Shown: one piece after another, positions 43,827-52,858 of the stretch
How the letters are laid out: every line of letters starts with the position of its first letter
How positions within the stretch are numbered: the stretch's first letter is position 1
From: Burkholderia catarinensis
Lineage (GTDB): Bacteria > Pseudomonadota > Gammaproteobacteria > Burkholderiales > Burkholderiaceae
DNA: 64,000 bases
Assembly: GCF_001883705.2 (NCBI RefSeq)
Contig: NZ_MDEQ02000001.1
Span: 62,001-126,000 of the forward strand
Direction of reading: 5' to 3'
The notes under the pieces: generated by a model
What the model saw: the letters and a program-made list of their open reading frames with translations, nothing else
Database searches by the model: none
Told to the model about the DNA's origin: nothing
Position numbers and translations under genes: made by a program

Positions 43827-44167
43827 GATGCGTCTCCGGTCGCGGCCGGCCGGGCGGCCGTGAGAATCCGCATGCCTTCGGAGATCGGCGTCGAACATGC
43901 GCGCACGCGCGCGCCGGCTTCGGTGCGCACCCAGCAGTCCTGGCACGCGCCGATCAGGCAAAAGCCCGCGCGCGGCTGGCCGCTGAATTCGCTGACGCGC
44001 ACGCGGCGCTGCGCGACGAGGATCGCGGTGAGCACGGTGTCGCCGGCGAGCGCATGCGCGGGGCGGCCGTCGAGCGTGAACGCGACGGCGGCGCGCTCGC
44101 ATTCGGCGATACGCACGAATTGTGCGCCGTCGTCGGCGATGTCGGTGGAACGGGAAACGGAAGTCAT
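43823..44167 (-). CDS. Small 2Fe-2S ferredoxin-like oxidase subunit (HcnA/LhpF-like)
   Basis: A 114-residue Fer2_4-type protein. Cys70, Cys75, Cys78 and Cys91 (GFCLIGACQDCW ... RAC) form the cluster motif C-x4-C-x2-C-x12-C. It is the third subunit of the heterotrimeric amine dehydrogenases represented by HcnABC. The stop overlaps the next start by 4 bp and the gene follows the permease stop by 2 bp. Confidence 0.88.
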   Translation of the reverse strand: MTSVSRSTDIADDGAQFVRIAECERAAVAFTLDGRPAHALAGDTVLTAILVAQRRVRVSEFSGQPRAGFCLIGACQDCWVRTEAGARVRACSTPISEGMRILTAARPAATGDAS

Positions 44168-44169
44168 CG

Positions 44170-44964
44170 TCAGTGTTGGCCGATCAGGATGCGGTTCAGG
44201 CCGTACACGCGATCGAGCAGCAGCATCGCGCCGGCGGTGATGAAGATGACGAGTGCCGACACCGACGCCATCATTGGGTCGATCGATTCGGTCGCGTACA
44301 TGTACATGCGCACGGGCAGCGTGACCGTCTGCGGCGACGTGACGAAGATCGACATCGTCAGCTCGTCGAAGCTGTTGATGAACGCGAGCAGCCAGCCGCC
44401 GGTGATGCCGGGCACGATCATCGGCAGCGTGATGCGGCGGAAGGTCGTCCACGGGTCCGCGCCGAGCGAGCACGCGGCCTGCTCGATGCTGCGATCGAGA
44501 CCCGTGACGGACGCGAGCACGAGCCGCATCACGAACGGCGTGATGACGATCATGTGCGCGAGCACGAGCCACGCGAACGAGCCGGTCGCGCCGATCAGCG
44601 CGAAGAAACGCAGCAGCGCGATGCCGAGCACGAGGCCGGGGATCACGAGCGGCGACAGCAGCAGGCCGTTCAGGAACGCGCGGCCGGGAAACGCCGCGCG
44701 GCCGATGGCCAGGCCCGCCGGCAGCGCGATCGCGAGCGACAGTGTCGCCGACGCGAACGCGAGCTTCACGCTGTTGAAGAACGCGGTGACGAAGTCGGGA
44801 TAGTCGAGGATTGCGCGGAACCAGCGCAGCGACAGCCCGTGGGCCGGCAGCGTCAGCGTTTCGTCGGGCGTGAACGCGACGAGCACGACGATCGCGAGCG
44901 GTGCGAGCACGAACAGGATCACGAGCGTATGGAACGCGAGGGCGAAGGGGCCGTTCTTTCTCAT
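44170..44964 (-). CDS. ABC transporter permease (PotC-like)
   Basis: A 264-residue, six-helix permease of the binding-protein-dependent type. The cytoplasmic EAA loop is QAACSLGADPWTTFRRITLP. The first helix follows MRKNGPFALAFHTLVILFVL. It partners with the 45 kb permease and the ATPase. The start overlaps the previous permease by 4 bp. Confidence 0.92.
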   Translation of the reverse strand: MRKNGPFALAFHTLVILFVLAPLAIVVLVAFTPDETLTLPAHGLSLRWFRAILDYPDFVTAFFNSVKLAFASATLSLAIALPAGLAIGRAAFPGRAFLNGLLLSPLVIPGLVLGIALLRFFALIGATGSFAWLVLAHMIVITPFVMRLVLASVTGLDRSIEQAACSLGADPWTTFRRITLPMIVPGITGGWLLAFINSFDELTMSIFVTSPQTVTLPVRMYMYATESIDPMMASVSALVIFITAGAMLLLDRVYGLNRILIGQH

Positions 44965-45944
44965 CGGGATGCGCCTCCGAGGCTGCGCGCGTAGCGGCGT
45001 TCGAGCACGCGGTAGTAGGTGAGCATCACGACGAGGTTCGCGACCAGCAGCAGCACCGCGATCGTCGCGCCGAGCGGCCAGTTCAGCGACCCGAGGAATT
45101 CGTCGTAGACGGCCGTGGCCGCGACCTTCAGCCGGCGTCCGCCGAGCAGGCCGGGAATCGCGAACGCGCTCGCCGACAACCCGAACACCATCAGGCTGCC
45201 CGACAGCACGCCCGGCATCAGTTGCGGCAGCACGATGCGGCGCAGCGTCGTGAACGGCGACGCGCCGAGCGACAGTGCCGCGTATTCGGTCTGGGGATCG
45301 AGCCGTTGCAGCGCGGTCCACACGGGAATCACCATGAACGGCAGCATCACGTGCACCAGCGCGATCACGATCGCGAAGGTCGTGTATTCGAGCTTGTACG
45401 GCCCGAGGCCGACGAGCCCGAGCGCCTGGTTCACGAGCCCGCTCGTGTTCAGCAGCATGCTCCAGCCGAACGCGCGCACGACGACCGACACGAGCAGCGG
45501 CGCGAGGATCGCGAGCAGGAACAGCGAGCGCCACGGGTCGCGCATTTTCGACAGCACGTATGCTTCCGGCGTGCCGATCGCGACGCAGATCGCGGTCGTC
45601 AGCGCGGCGATCCCGAACGTGCGGATGAAGATCGTGTGAAAGTACGACGACCCGAGCACTTCCGCGTAGTTGCCGAACTGGAACGCGGCGATCGGGCCGG
45701 TGGCCGGGTCGAAGCGGTAGAACGTCAGCATCAGCGTCATCGCGAGCGGCACGAGCACGAGCGCGGCGAACAACGCGAACGCGGGTGCGCACATCAGCCA
45801 CAGCGGTGCATGGGCGCGCCATGACGCGCGCGTCGTGTGCCCGGCGGCGGCGCGGGGTGGTATGGCATCGGCGGGGGGTGCGGCCGCTTGCGTGAGCCCG
45901 GCCGGCACGCCGTCGGTCGAGAGCGGACGGGTAGGCTGTCCCAT
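44961..45944 (-). CDS. ABC transporter permease (PotB-like)
   Basis: A 327-residue permease with a 45-residue hydrophilic N-terminal extension and then six helices. The EAA loop is YAALSLGASPFTTLRRIVLP. The ATG directly abuts the ATPase stop codon. The length and sequence class match polyamine/opine importers. Confidence 0.92.
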   Translation of the reverse strand: MGQPTRPLSTDGVPAGLTQAAAPPADAIPPRAAAGHTTRASWRAHAPLWLMCAPAFALFAALVLVPLAMTLMLTFYRFDPATGPIAAFQFGNYAEVLGSSYFHTIFIRTFGIAALTTAICVAIGTPEAYVLSKMRDPWRSLFLLAILAPLLVSVVVRAFGWSMLLNTSGLVNQALGLVGLGPYKLEYTTFAIVIALVHVMLPFMVIPVWTALQRLDPQTEYAALSLGASPFTTLRRIVLPQLMPGVLSGSLMVFGLSASAFAIPGLLGGRRLKVAATAVYDEFLGSLNWPLGATIAVLLLVANLVVMLTYYRVLERRYARSLGGASR

Positions 45945-47027
45945 TCAAGCCTCCCGGCGCATCACGCGCACCGCGTCGCTGTGCCAGTCGACGCCGACCG
46001 GCGCGCCTTCCTCGAGCGGCTCCGTGCCTTCGTTCTGGCAGCACACGAGCACGTCGCCGAGCGCGCTGTCGACGCGGTACAGCCACTGGCTGCCGAGAAA
46101 GAAGCGGCTCGTGACGGTTGCGGCGAAGCGGCCCGCATCGGGCGCGCACAGCCGCAGCTTCTCGGGACGGATGCAGACCGACACCGCATCGCCGACGCGC
46201 ACGTCGCGCTCGCGCGGCGGCAGGTGCGCGGTGCGGCCCGTCTCGGCGAGGTCGTGCCCGAGGTCGATGCGGATCGCGTCGCCGTCGTGCGCGACGATCG
46301 TGCCGGGCAGCAGGTTCGCCTTGCCGATGAATTGCGACACGAAGCGGTTCTCCGGGCGCTCGTATGCGCGGTACGGGGTATCGGTCTGCGTGATGCGGCC
46401 GGCTTCCATCACGACCACGCGGTCGCTGATCGACAGCGCTTCCGATTGATCGTGCGTGACCATGATCGTCGTCGTGCCGATCTTGCGCTGGATCGCGCGC
46501 AACTCGAACTGCATGTCCTCGCGCAGCTTCGCGTCGAGATTCGACATCGGTTCGTCGAGCAGCAGCACCGGCGGCTCGATCACGACCGCACGCGCGATCG
46601 CGACGCGCTGCCGCTGGCCGCCCGACAGCTCGCGCGGGAAGCGGTGCGCGAGCGCATCGAGGCGCACGAGCGCGAGCGCCGCGCGGATCCGCTCGGCGCG
46701 CTCGGCCTTGTCGACGCCGCGCATGTCGAGGCCGAAGCCGACGTTCTCCGCGACGCTCATGTGCGGAAACAGCGCATAGCTCTGGAACACGATGCCGAGC
46801 CCGCGGCGGTTCGGCTTCAGGTGCGTGATGTCCTGCCCGTCGAGCGCGATGCGGCCGCGCGTGACGTCGACGAAGCCGGCGATCATCTGCAGCGTCGTGG
46901 TCTTGCCGCAGCCCGACGGCCCGAGCAGCGACACGAATTCGCCTTGTTCGACCGACAGGTTGACGTCGGCGACGGCGGTGAGCTCGCCGAAGGTTTTCGT
47001 CAGATCCGTAAGCGTGAGAAACGACAT
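45945..47027 (-). CDS. ABC transporter ATP-binding protein (PotA-like)
   Basis: A 360-residue ATPase: Walker A GPSGCGKT (36-43), Q-loop FQSYALFPHMS, signature LSGGQRQR, Walker B LLLDEP and H-loop THDQ. A TOBE domain fills about 280-355. It is first in the seven-gene operon. Its promoter region holds two overlapping palindromes (47136-47159) next to the divergent IclR gene. Confidence 0.95.
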   Translation of the reverse strand: MSFLTLTDLTKTFGELTAVADVNLSVEQGEFVSLLGPSGCGKTTTLQMIAGFVDVTRGRIALDGQDITHLKPNRRGLGIVFQSYALFPHMSVAENVGFGLDMRGVDKAERAERIRAALALVRLDALAHRFPRELSGGQRQRVAIARAVVIEPPVLLLDEPMSNLDAKLREDMQFELRAIQRKIGTTTIMVTHDQSEALSISDRVVVMEAGRITQTDTPYRAYERPENRFVSQFIGKANLLPGTIVAHDGDAIRIDLGHDLAETGRTAHLPPRERDVRVGDAVSVCIRPEKLRLCAPDAGRFAATVTSRFFLGSQWLYRVDSALGDVLVCCQNEGTEPLEEGAPVGVDWHSDAVRVMRREA

Positions 47028-47135
47028 GGGGAGCTCCGGGTTCGCACACCGCGTAGCCGGTGCACCAATGACGCGGACTCTAGCCAGCCATATTTCGGAG
47101 CGTCAATTTCGAATTCTGCTGAACGGGATGAATTT

Positions 47136-47159
47136 CGGAAAAATTCCGGTGACCGGAAT
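47136..47159. promoter_or_regulatory. Overlapping palindromes, probable IclR operator
   Basis: ATTCCGGT-G-ACCGGAAT (47143-47159) is a perfect dyad with 8-bp arms. It overlaps CGGAA-AAA-TTCCG (47136-47148). It lies in the 294-bp gap between the ABC operon start and the IclR gene, 116 bp from the former. Such a site beside an IclR gene is the expected control point. Confidence 0.65.
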
Positions 47160-47321
47160 GGATCGTCGAATCACATGGGAATCGTTCCGGTGGATGAACG
47201 GCGGCCGGGCCGCGAAACGCGCGCGTCAATCCCGTGTACACCCGGATGCCCGAGGAATTTCGGCCGGACGACAATGGCGGCTCTCGTATTCCGTTCAATG
47301 AAATCATCGAGGAGAGCCGGC

Positions 47322-48209
47322 ATGCAGGAACCCCATTCGACCGGAACGTCGCCGGCCGCACGCGCGCCTGGCCCGACCGAGGACGCCGCCGATCCGGCCG
47401 GCGCGCCGGGCGCCGGCATGCTGCAGCGCGCGTTCGCGATCCTGCGCGCGCTGGCCGGCATGCAGCAGGACGGCGTGCGCGTCACGCATCTCGCGAAGGC
47501 CGTGGGCCTCACGCAGGGCACCGCGCACCGGATCCTGCAATCGCTGATCGCCGAAGGGATGGTCGAACAGGACGAGCAGTCGAAGCTGTACCGGCTGAGC
47601 GTCGACTTCTTCGCGCTCGCCGCGCAGGCCGGCAACCCGAGCAGCATGCGCACGCTGTGCCGCCCCGCGCTGCTGCGGCTGTGCGCAAGCCTCGGCGAGA
47701 CCATCTTCCTGCTCGTGAAGAGCGGCTTCGATGCGGTGTGTCTCGATCTGTGCGAAGGGCCGTTTCCGATCCGCTCGTTTACCGGCGACATCGGCGGGCG
47801 CATCGCGCTCGGCGTCGGGCAGGGCAGCCTCGCGATCCTCGCGTTCCTGCCCGAAGCCGAACGCGAGGAAGTGATCCGCTTCAACGTGCCGCGCATTCGC
47901 GGCTACGGCGTGCTCGACGAGGTGTACCTGCGCACCGAGATCGAGCGCGTGCGGCAGCTCGGCTACGCGGGCCGCAACAGCGGCGTGCTCGACGGGATGG
48001 CCGGCGTCGCGGTGCCGATCCTCGATCGCACCGGTTATCCGGTCGGCGCGCTGAGTGTCGGTACGCTCGCGTCGCGGCTCGGCGACGACCGGATGCCGAT
48101 GGTCGTCGAGCTGCTGCGGCGCCAGGCCGACGCGATCGGGCCGCGCACCAACCCGTTCGACGCCGCGCTGCGGCGGCCGATGCACGGGCTGTCAGGGAAA
48201 ACCGCATAG
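47322..48209 (+). CDS. IclR-family transcriptional regulator
   Basis: A 295-residue regulator with RBS GAGGAGA. A disordered N-terminus (1-30) precedes the winged HTH (about 32-90, MLQRAFAILRALAGMQQDGV and TQGTAHRILQSLIAEGMVEQ). The IclR effector domain (about 110-280) includes GRNSGVLDGMAGVAVPILDR. It is divergent from the ABC/oxidase operon and most likely its repressor or activator. Confidence 0.92.
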   Translation: MQEPHSTGTSPAARAPGPTEDAADPAGAPGAGMLQRAFAILRALAGMQQDGVRVTHLAKAVGLTQGTAHRILQSLIAEGMVEQDEQSKLYRLSVDFFALAAQAGNPSSMRTLCRPALLRLCASLGETIFLLVKSGFDAVCLDLCEGPFPIRSFTGDIGGRIALGVGQGSLAILAFLPEAEREEVIRFNVPRIRGYGVLDEVYLRTEIERVRQLGYAGRNSGVLDGMAGVAVPILDRTGYPVGALSVGTLASRLGDDRMPMVVELLRRQADAIGPRTNPFDAALRRPMHGLSGKTA

Positions 48210-48793
48210 GCGTATCGCGCGTCGCCGTTTCGTCAGCTTGGCTTGCGCGAGCCATTCACATCGGATCAAAGCGCGCGTTGTCCAGCGGACCTGCGCGATT
48301 TCGTCTTGCTTGCAGGGGCACACCGGCTCCGCTCATTTCCCCGCCATTCGATTTGCAACTGGCGGGGCTCGTCATTCGCCGACGCTCGATGTCGGAACAA
48401 CGATCTCATGGCAACGCCTGTCATCGAAGGTGACCGTTGCTTTACTTCCTTCGCGACCGATAGAGCGTGGGCCAGTCACCCGGTTCAACACCCGGATCCG
48501 CGATCGCGAAAAGAGTATTGAGCACGGCGCTCGCCTTGATGGCACGAGTTCTCATGGCCTTCTACGGAGTTGAGGATGAAGTGCATCGTAACGCAAGTGG
48601 CATACCGGAAATGAAGGTATCCCGGTGCGGCGCCCGTTTGGATCGAGTGGCGTTTTTTGAGGGTTATAAGACCTTTGCGCCATCCACCTCGCGTTCCATA
48701 CTTCCGTGGACGATCAAGCCGGACAAAGCGCACCAACGCGATTGCGTTTTGAACTCTCGGCCTGATCCCTCACGACATGAAAAGGAACGGAAG
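48210..48793. other. Long lower-GC intergenic region
   Basis: 584 bp with visibly lower GC than the flanking IclR gene. It marks the left edge of a low-GC block reaching about 53.7 kb. A TTATAAG at 48664-48670 could be a -10 for the SDR gene. No gene is supported; short open frames lack RBS and conserved features. Confidence 0.4.
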
Positions 48794-49540
48794 ATGAGGC
48801 TCAAGAACAAGTCAGCGTTGATCACGGGCGGAACCAGCGGCATCGGTCTTGCAACCGCGAAGCTGTTCATTGCAGAAGGCGCCCGGGTAGCGGTTACCGG
48901 CCGCGATGATGCCGTGTTTGAGCGGGTGAAGGCCGAGCTTGGCGAGAATGCCGTCGTTCTCAAGGGCGACGTACGTTCGATCAAGGATATGCGAGCGATT
49001 GCCGCCGAGGTAAAGGAGAAGTTCGGCGGCCTGGATGTCGTGTTCGCCAACGCTGGCTGGGCTTTCCCGTCCGCAGTCAACGACATCGACGACGAACTCT
49101 ATAACGAGATCATGGACGTCAACGTCAAGGGCGTGGTGTTCACGCTTCAAGCGGTGCTGCCGGACTTGCGAGAGGGTTCGTCAGTCATTCTCAATACTTC
49201 GTTCGTCGCGCAGACCGGCAAGCATGGCATCTCGTTGACTGCAGCGGCGAAGGCCGCCGTGCGATCGCTTTCCCGCAGTTGGTCCTACGAGTTTCTCGAC
49301 CGGAAAATCCGCTTTAACGCGATCGCTCCCGGTGCGATGAACACGCCACTGATCACCAAGTGGGGCATGCCCGACGAATGGGTTCGAGACCGCAAGGCCG
49401 AGTTCGCCGAAGCGATTCCGGTGGGCTACATGGGCAGGGCCGAGGACGTTGCCTACGCGGCACTCTATCTCGCCAGCGACGAATCTTCCTACGTCGTCGG
49501 CACCGAACTGGTCGTCGATGGCGGCGCCTCGCAGCTTTAA
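48794..49540 (+). CDS. SDR-family oxidoreductase lacking the catalytic tyrosine
   Basis: A 248-residue SDR with RBS AAGGAA. It has TGGTSGIG (NAD(P) loop), ANAG in place of NNAG, and Ser in NTSFVAQ. The position of the catalytic Tyr, four residues before Lys, is Thr: the motif reads TAAAK instead of YxxxK. The spacing from Ser to this Thr is exactly the usual 13 residues, so the alignment is firm. It is probably impaired as a dehydrogenase or uses other chemistry. GC and codon use are lower than in its neighbours to the left. Confidence 0.88.
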   Translation: MRLKNKSALITGGTSGIGLATAKLFIAEGARVAVTGRDDAVFERVKAELGENAVVLKGDVRSIKDMRAIAAEVKEKFGGLDVVFANAGWAFPSAVNDIDDELYNEIMDVNVKGVVFTLQAVLPDLREGSSVILNTSFVAQTGKHGISLTAAAKAAVRSLSRSWSYEFLDRKIRFNAIAPGAMNTPLITKWGMPDEWVRDRKAEFAEAIPVGYMGRAEDVAYAALYLASDESSYVVGTELVVDGGASQL

Positions 49541-49692
49541 GCCTGCGGCTCGCGATTCCGGAGCCCGGCCCGTCGTCCCGGCTTATCCACATCCTGATCT
49601 CACGTCCGCCACGCTCTTCGTCATGGCGGTTATTCAACCCGGCCCAACGTGGTTGCGCTCGCATAGGGGCCGAAGTGCGAGGATAAATCATC

Positions 49693-50547
49693 TTGAAAGA
49701 CAGTAATGCTAACAATGCTTCCGCGAAGCAACTCAGCGGAGCAGGTCGTTCGCGCCGCGATATTCTCAAGCTTGGAAGCGCCGCCACCCTCGGCGCCGTC
49801 CTGGGTGGTGGCGCATTGCTTGGGCATGCCGCTCCTGTCCTTGCACAGGCGGGCAGCGAGGGTATTCTTGCCCCGAATGACCCCCTCGATATTTTGATCG
49901 TCAATTACGATGGCGGTACGCTTCTCGACTTCGCAGGCCCCAGCGAGATTTTCCACCGGCTACCCAATACGAACGTTCGCTACGCGAGCCTCAATGGAGG
50001 CAACGTGACGCTCGAATTTGGCGTCGTGTATGGCAAGACCGAGCGACTGGCCGATATCGAGAAGACGGACGTGATCCTTGTTCCCGGCGGGTCCGATTTG
50101 ACCGCGCCGATGCGACCGGCGTATCAGGCGCAGATCCGGCGTCTGGCAGAAAGCGCCAAACACGTGACGTCGGTTTGCAACGGATCGCTCGTGCTTGCCG
50201 CAACGGGCATTCTCAAGGGCAAGCGCAGCGCCTGTCATTGGGCCTTCATCAACAAGCTGTCCGAATACGGCGCCATTCCCGTTCCCGATCGCTTCGTCGA
50301 AGACGACAACAGCCGCTTCATGAGCGGCGGCGGCGTGACGGCGGGCATCGACTTCGCACTTCGCGTGGCAGCGAAACTGCGCGGTCGACAGGCCGCCGAA
50401 TTCACGCAACTCGCGATCGAATATGATCCCGCTCCGCCGTTCCGCTCCGGTCATCCCAGGGACGCACGGCCGGAAGTGATCGCGATGGTCGACAAGGAAC
50501 TACCCGGCGCATCCAGGGGGCTCGCACGAATCCCTGGCGTTCGCTGA
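49693..50547 (+). CDS. Tat-exported DJ-1/PfpI-family protein
   Basis: A 284-residue protein starting at TTG with GAGGAT upstream; no in-frame ATG is near. A twin-arginine signal is clear: SRRDILK (20-26), a hydrophobic stretch and PVLAQA (about 48-53). The mature part is a PfpI/isonitrile-hydratase-like domain with nucleophile Cys162 in SVCNGSLVLAATGIL. Most relatives are cytoplasmic, so Tat export is unusual. It lies 152 bp after the SDR and upstream of an exported SnoaL-like gene. Confidence 0.88.
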   Translation: MKDSNANNASAKQLSGAGRSRRDILKLGSAATLGAVLGGGALLGHAAPVLAQAGSEGILAPNDPLDILIVNYDGGTLLDFAGPSEIFHRLPNTNVRYASLNGGNVTLEFGVVYGKTERLADIEKTDVILVPGGSDLTAPMRPAYQAQIRRLAESAKHVTSVCNGSLVLAATGILKGKRSACHWAFINKLSEYGAIPVPDRFVEDDNSRFMSGGGVTAGIDFALRVAAKLRGRQAAEFTQLAIEYDPAPPFRSGHPRDARPEVIAMVDKELPGASRGLARIPGVR

Positions 50548-50671
50548 AACGCCTGCCGGCAATGTGTGCATGGCCGCCGATTGGCTCGATGATGGCCGCG
50601 GCCGACATTGCCTGCTCCGCCCGCCCATTTGGCGCCGCCCTTTCAATTCAATCCCGTTCGGAAATTACTTG

Positions 50672-51154
50672 ATGCAACAGATCCGTCTTTGTACTGCTGC
50701 TCTCGCAGCCTGCGTGTCCTTTTTCGCATTCACGGCACCGGCTACTGCCGGTGGTTCGCAACGTCCGCCCGAAGCGGCCATCAAGGCCGAAAACGCGCGA
50801 TGGGCGGATGCTTTTGCGCGAGGGGACTATGAGGCGATAGGTCGCCTCTATACCGACGACGGCGCACTCTTGCCGCCCGGAGGCGACAAAGTCACGGGGA
50901 GCCGTGCGATCGCCGAGTACTTCACCAAAGGGTATGCCGGATCGAAACCTGGCACCGTATCATTCAGCAATGACGAGTTTTACGGTAATGACCGGATCGT
51001 GACGGAGGTTTCGGATGCGGAGGTCCGTGACCACGACGGAAAGCTCCAAATCCGCGCCAAGCAGATTCTCGTCTTTCTGAAGCAGGCCGGCACCTGGAAG
51101 CTGCATCGCGACATGTGGAGCGATTACGCTCCCGTCAAGACTGACGGCCATTGA
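50672..51154 (+). CDS. Exported SnoaL/DUF4440-like protein
   Basis: A 160-residue protein with a signal peptide (1-26, ending PATAGG) and an NTF2-like fold: AENARWADAFARGDYEAIGR, LYTDDGALLPPGGD and IRAKQILVFLKQAGTWKLHR. Members of this group bind or isomerise small molecules, and the role here is unknown. It probably shares a transcript with the Tat-exported PfpI protein, giving two periplasmic partners. Confidence 0.82.
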   Translation: MQQIRLCTAALAACVSFFAFTAPATAGGSQRPPEAAIKAENARWADAFARGDYEAIGRLYTDDGALLPPGGDKVTGSRAIAEYFTKGYAGSKPGTVSFSNDEFYGNDRIVTEVSDAEVRDHDGKLQIRAKQILVFLKQAGTWKLHRDMWSDYAPVKTDGH

Positions 51155-51246
51155 GCGTCCGGCGAAATGGCGCGTCACGTACCGACGCGCCAATAGCGCG
51201 CAAGAGGGACGTTGATCACGCAGCGCGCTGATCGGCCGGCGGCCAA

Positions 51247-52194
51247 TCAGCGCGCTCCGTTCGATCTGCTCTCGCGCCGAATCGCTTGCGGTGGGTGCCC
51301 ATGCAGTTTGATGAAGGCCCTTCGCATCCGTTCCGGATCGGTGAATCCCACCGCCAGGGCAATCTGTTCGATCGGTTCGCTACCACCCTGCAGGCGCAGC
51401 CTCGCGGCTTCGACTCGCAAGCGCTCGACCGCCTTGGCAGGCGTTTCGCCGGTTTCCCGGCGAAATGCTCGTCCGAACTGTCGCAAACTCAATCTTGCGG
51501 CATCGGCGAGCCGTTCGACAGGTAATTCTTCAGCCAAATGTTCCCTGGCAAAATTCAGGGCGATGCGGATGCGATCCGATTCCGGCTCCATCTGCGACAT
51601 GGCGGAGAATTGGGACTGGCCGCCTGGTCGACGATACGGAACAACCAAAAGCCTGGAGACAGCGCGCGCAATCTCCGCGCCCATATCTCGTTCAATCATG
51701 CCGAGCGCCAGGTCGATTCCGGAGGCAATGCCCGCCGACGTCCAGATGCGGCCATCCACGATATAGATACTGTCGCCGTCGACCCGGATGCGAGGGAAGC
51801 GCGACTGCAATAGAGCAGCGTATCGCCAGTGCGTCGCTGCTCTCAAACCGTCCAGCGAGCCGGTTTCCGCAAGCAGAAACGCTCCCGTACACACGCTTGC
51901 CACCCGCGAAGCCCTGGCGGCCAATTTTCTGGCGGCGGCGACATTTTCTGATGTCTGCATCGGATCTATATCGCCGCCCACGAAAACGATGGTGTCAAAC
52001 TTGCGCTTTCCGATTGGCTTTGTCTCGATCGAAAGGCCCGTATTGCCGGGAATCGGGCCTCCGGATTGCGAGATCACATGAAGATCATAGGGCGTATGGC
52101 CGGCAGCCGTGGCCACCTGATTAAAAGCCGATAGTGGCCCGCCGAGATCAAGCGCATCGAAGCCACGGCAAACGAAGAATCCAATTCTATGCAT
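51247..52194 (-). CDS. GlxA-family regulator (DJ-1/PfpI plus AraC HTH)
   Basis: A 315-residue regulator. Residues 1-165 form a DJ-1/PfpI domain with Cys in ASVCTGAFLLAETGSL. Residues about 205-305 form an AraC HTH (LPVERLADAARLSLRQFGRA and IEQIALAVGFTDPERMRRAF). It is convergent with the exported PfpI/SnoaL genes, with which it shares the domain type and the low-GC block, and it may regulate them. Confidence 0.92.
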   Translation of the reverse strand: MHRIGFFVCRGFDALDLGGPLSAFNQVATAAGHTPYDLHVISQSGGPIPGNTGLSIETKPIGKRKFDTIVFVGGDIDPMQTSENVAAARKLAARASRVASVCTGAFLLAETGSLDGLRAATHWRYAALLQSRFPRIRVDGDSIYIVDGRIWTSAGIASGIDLALGMIERDMGAEIARAVSRLLVVPYRRPGGQSQFSAMSQMEPESDRIRIALNFAREHLAEELPVERLADAARLSLRQFGRAFRRETGETPAKAVERLRVEAARLRLQGGSEPIEQIALAVGFTDPERMRRAFIKLHGHPPQAIRRESRSNGAR

Positions 52195-52858
52195 GACGAA
52201 GCAGTTAATTGAAAGCGCCAGAAAGGCGCATTTTACCGGAAACCCTCGAATAATGTCATTTCGCCTGAAATGAGGGAAATACGTCGTTTACGCCCTCAGC
52301 GATTACGCGTACGGCAGATAGTCGGAACAGCGCCGGCAAGTCACCCGCAATGAAGCGGTGGACGTCCATTCCGACCGTCATCGTAGCTACCACGCGCATA
52401 TTTGCGGCAAACATCTGCAAACTGCCATGCGACAACTGTATCTAAGTGTCGTTTTATGGCAGAACGCGGACAAATGTATTGCGCCCCCCGTCGTCGCTTG
52501 CCATGCGAAGGTGTTATCCGGCCGAAACCCTGGCGATTCGTCATCGGCAGTGCGGCTGCGATGCCATACAGCACGCCTTTGATGTTTGACATCGACCATG
52601 CGATCCCACTCGTCGACTTTCAGCGACGCCGTCGGCGAGAGCGGCATGACGTTCGGTGCAGCGCGCGCCGAGCATGAGACGGGCGCCGCGGGCAGCAAGG
52701 CGGGCCGCGATCGGGCGCGACGGTGCAAAGCGAAAGGCGTTGGCGTTCGCGTTCGCCTGACGATCGCGGCGAGCCGTAGCGCCGGCGCGGCAACAATGCC
52801 GATGGTTGAGCGCCGGCGGACATGCTAGGATTTCCGTCAAACAACTTCGGAGACTGCC
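52195..52858. other. Low-GC intergenic region containing a decayed SDR
   Basis: 664 bp. The left part (52195-52500) is the AT-richest stretch nearby and shows no gene. A remnant of an SDR gene is recognisable at 52515-52650 (separate entry). The right end carries the RBS of the CxxC protein gene. Confidence 0.5.
52515..52650 (-). pseudogene. Fragment of a short-chain dehydrogenase with a frameshift
   Basis: Read on the minus strand, MPLSPTASLKVDEWDRMVDV is followed in the next frame by NIKGVLYGIAAALP and RQGFGRI, the middle segment of a classical SDR. An extra A near 52590 (AAAC for AAC) breaks the frame. Sequence before and after does not continue the family. About 45 residues of roughly 245 remain. 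Confidence 0.7.

Noticed and set aside
48539..48793. Upstream extension of the SDR frame to a start near 48467 or 48539
   Set aside because: The extra residues show no SDR similarity and lack an RBS; the ATG at 48794 has AAGGAA and opens the conserved fold.
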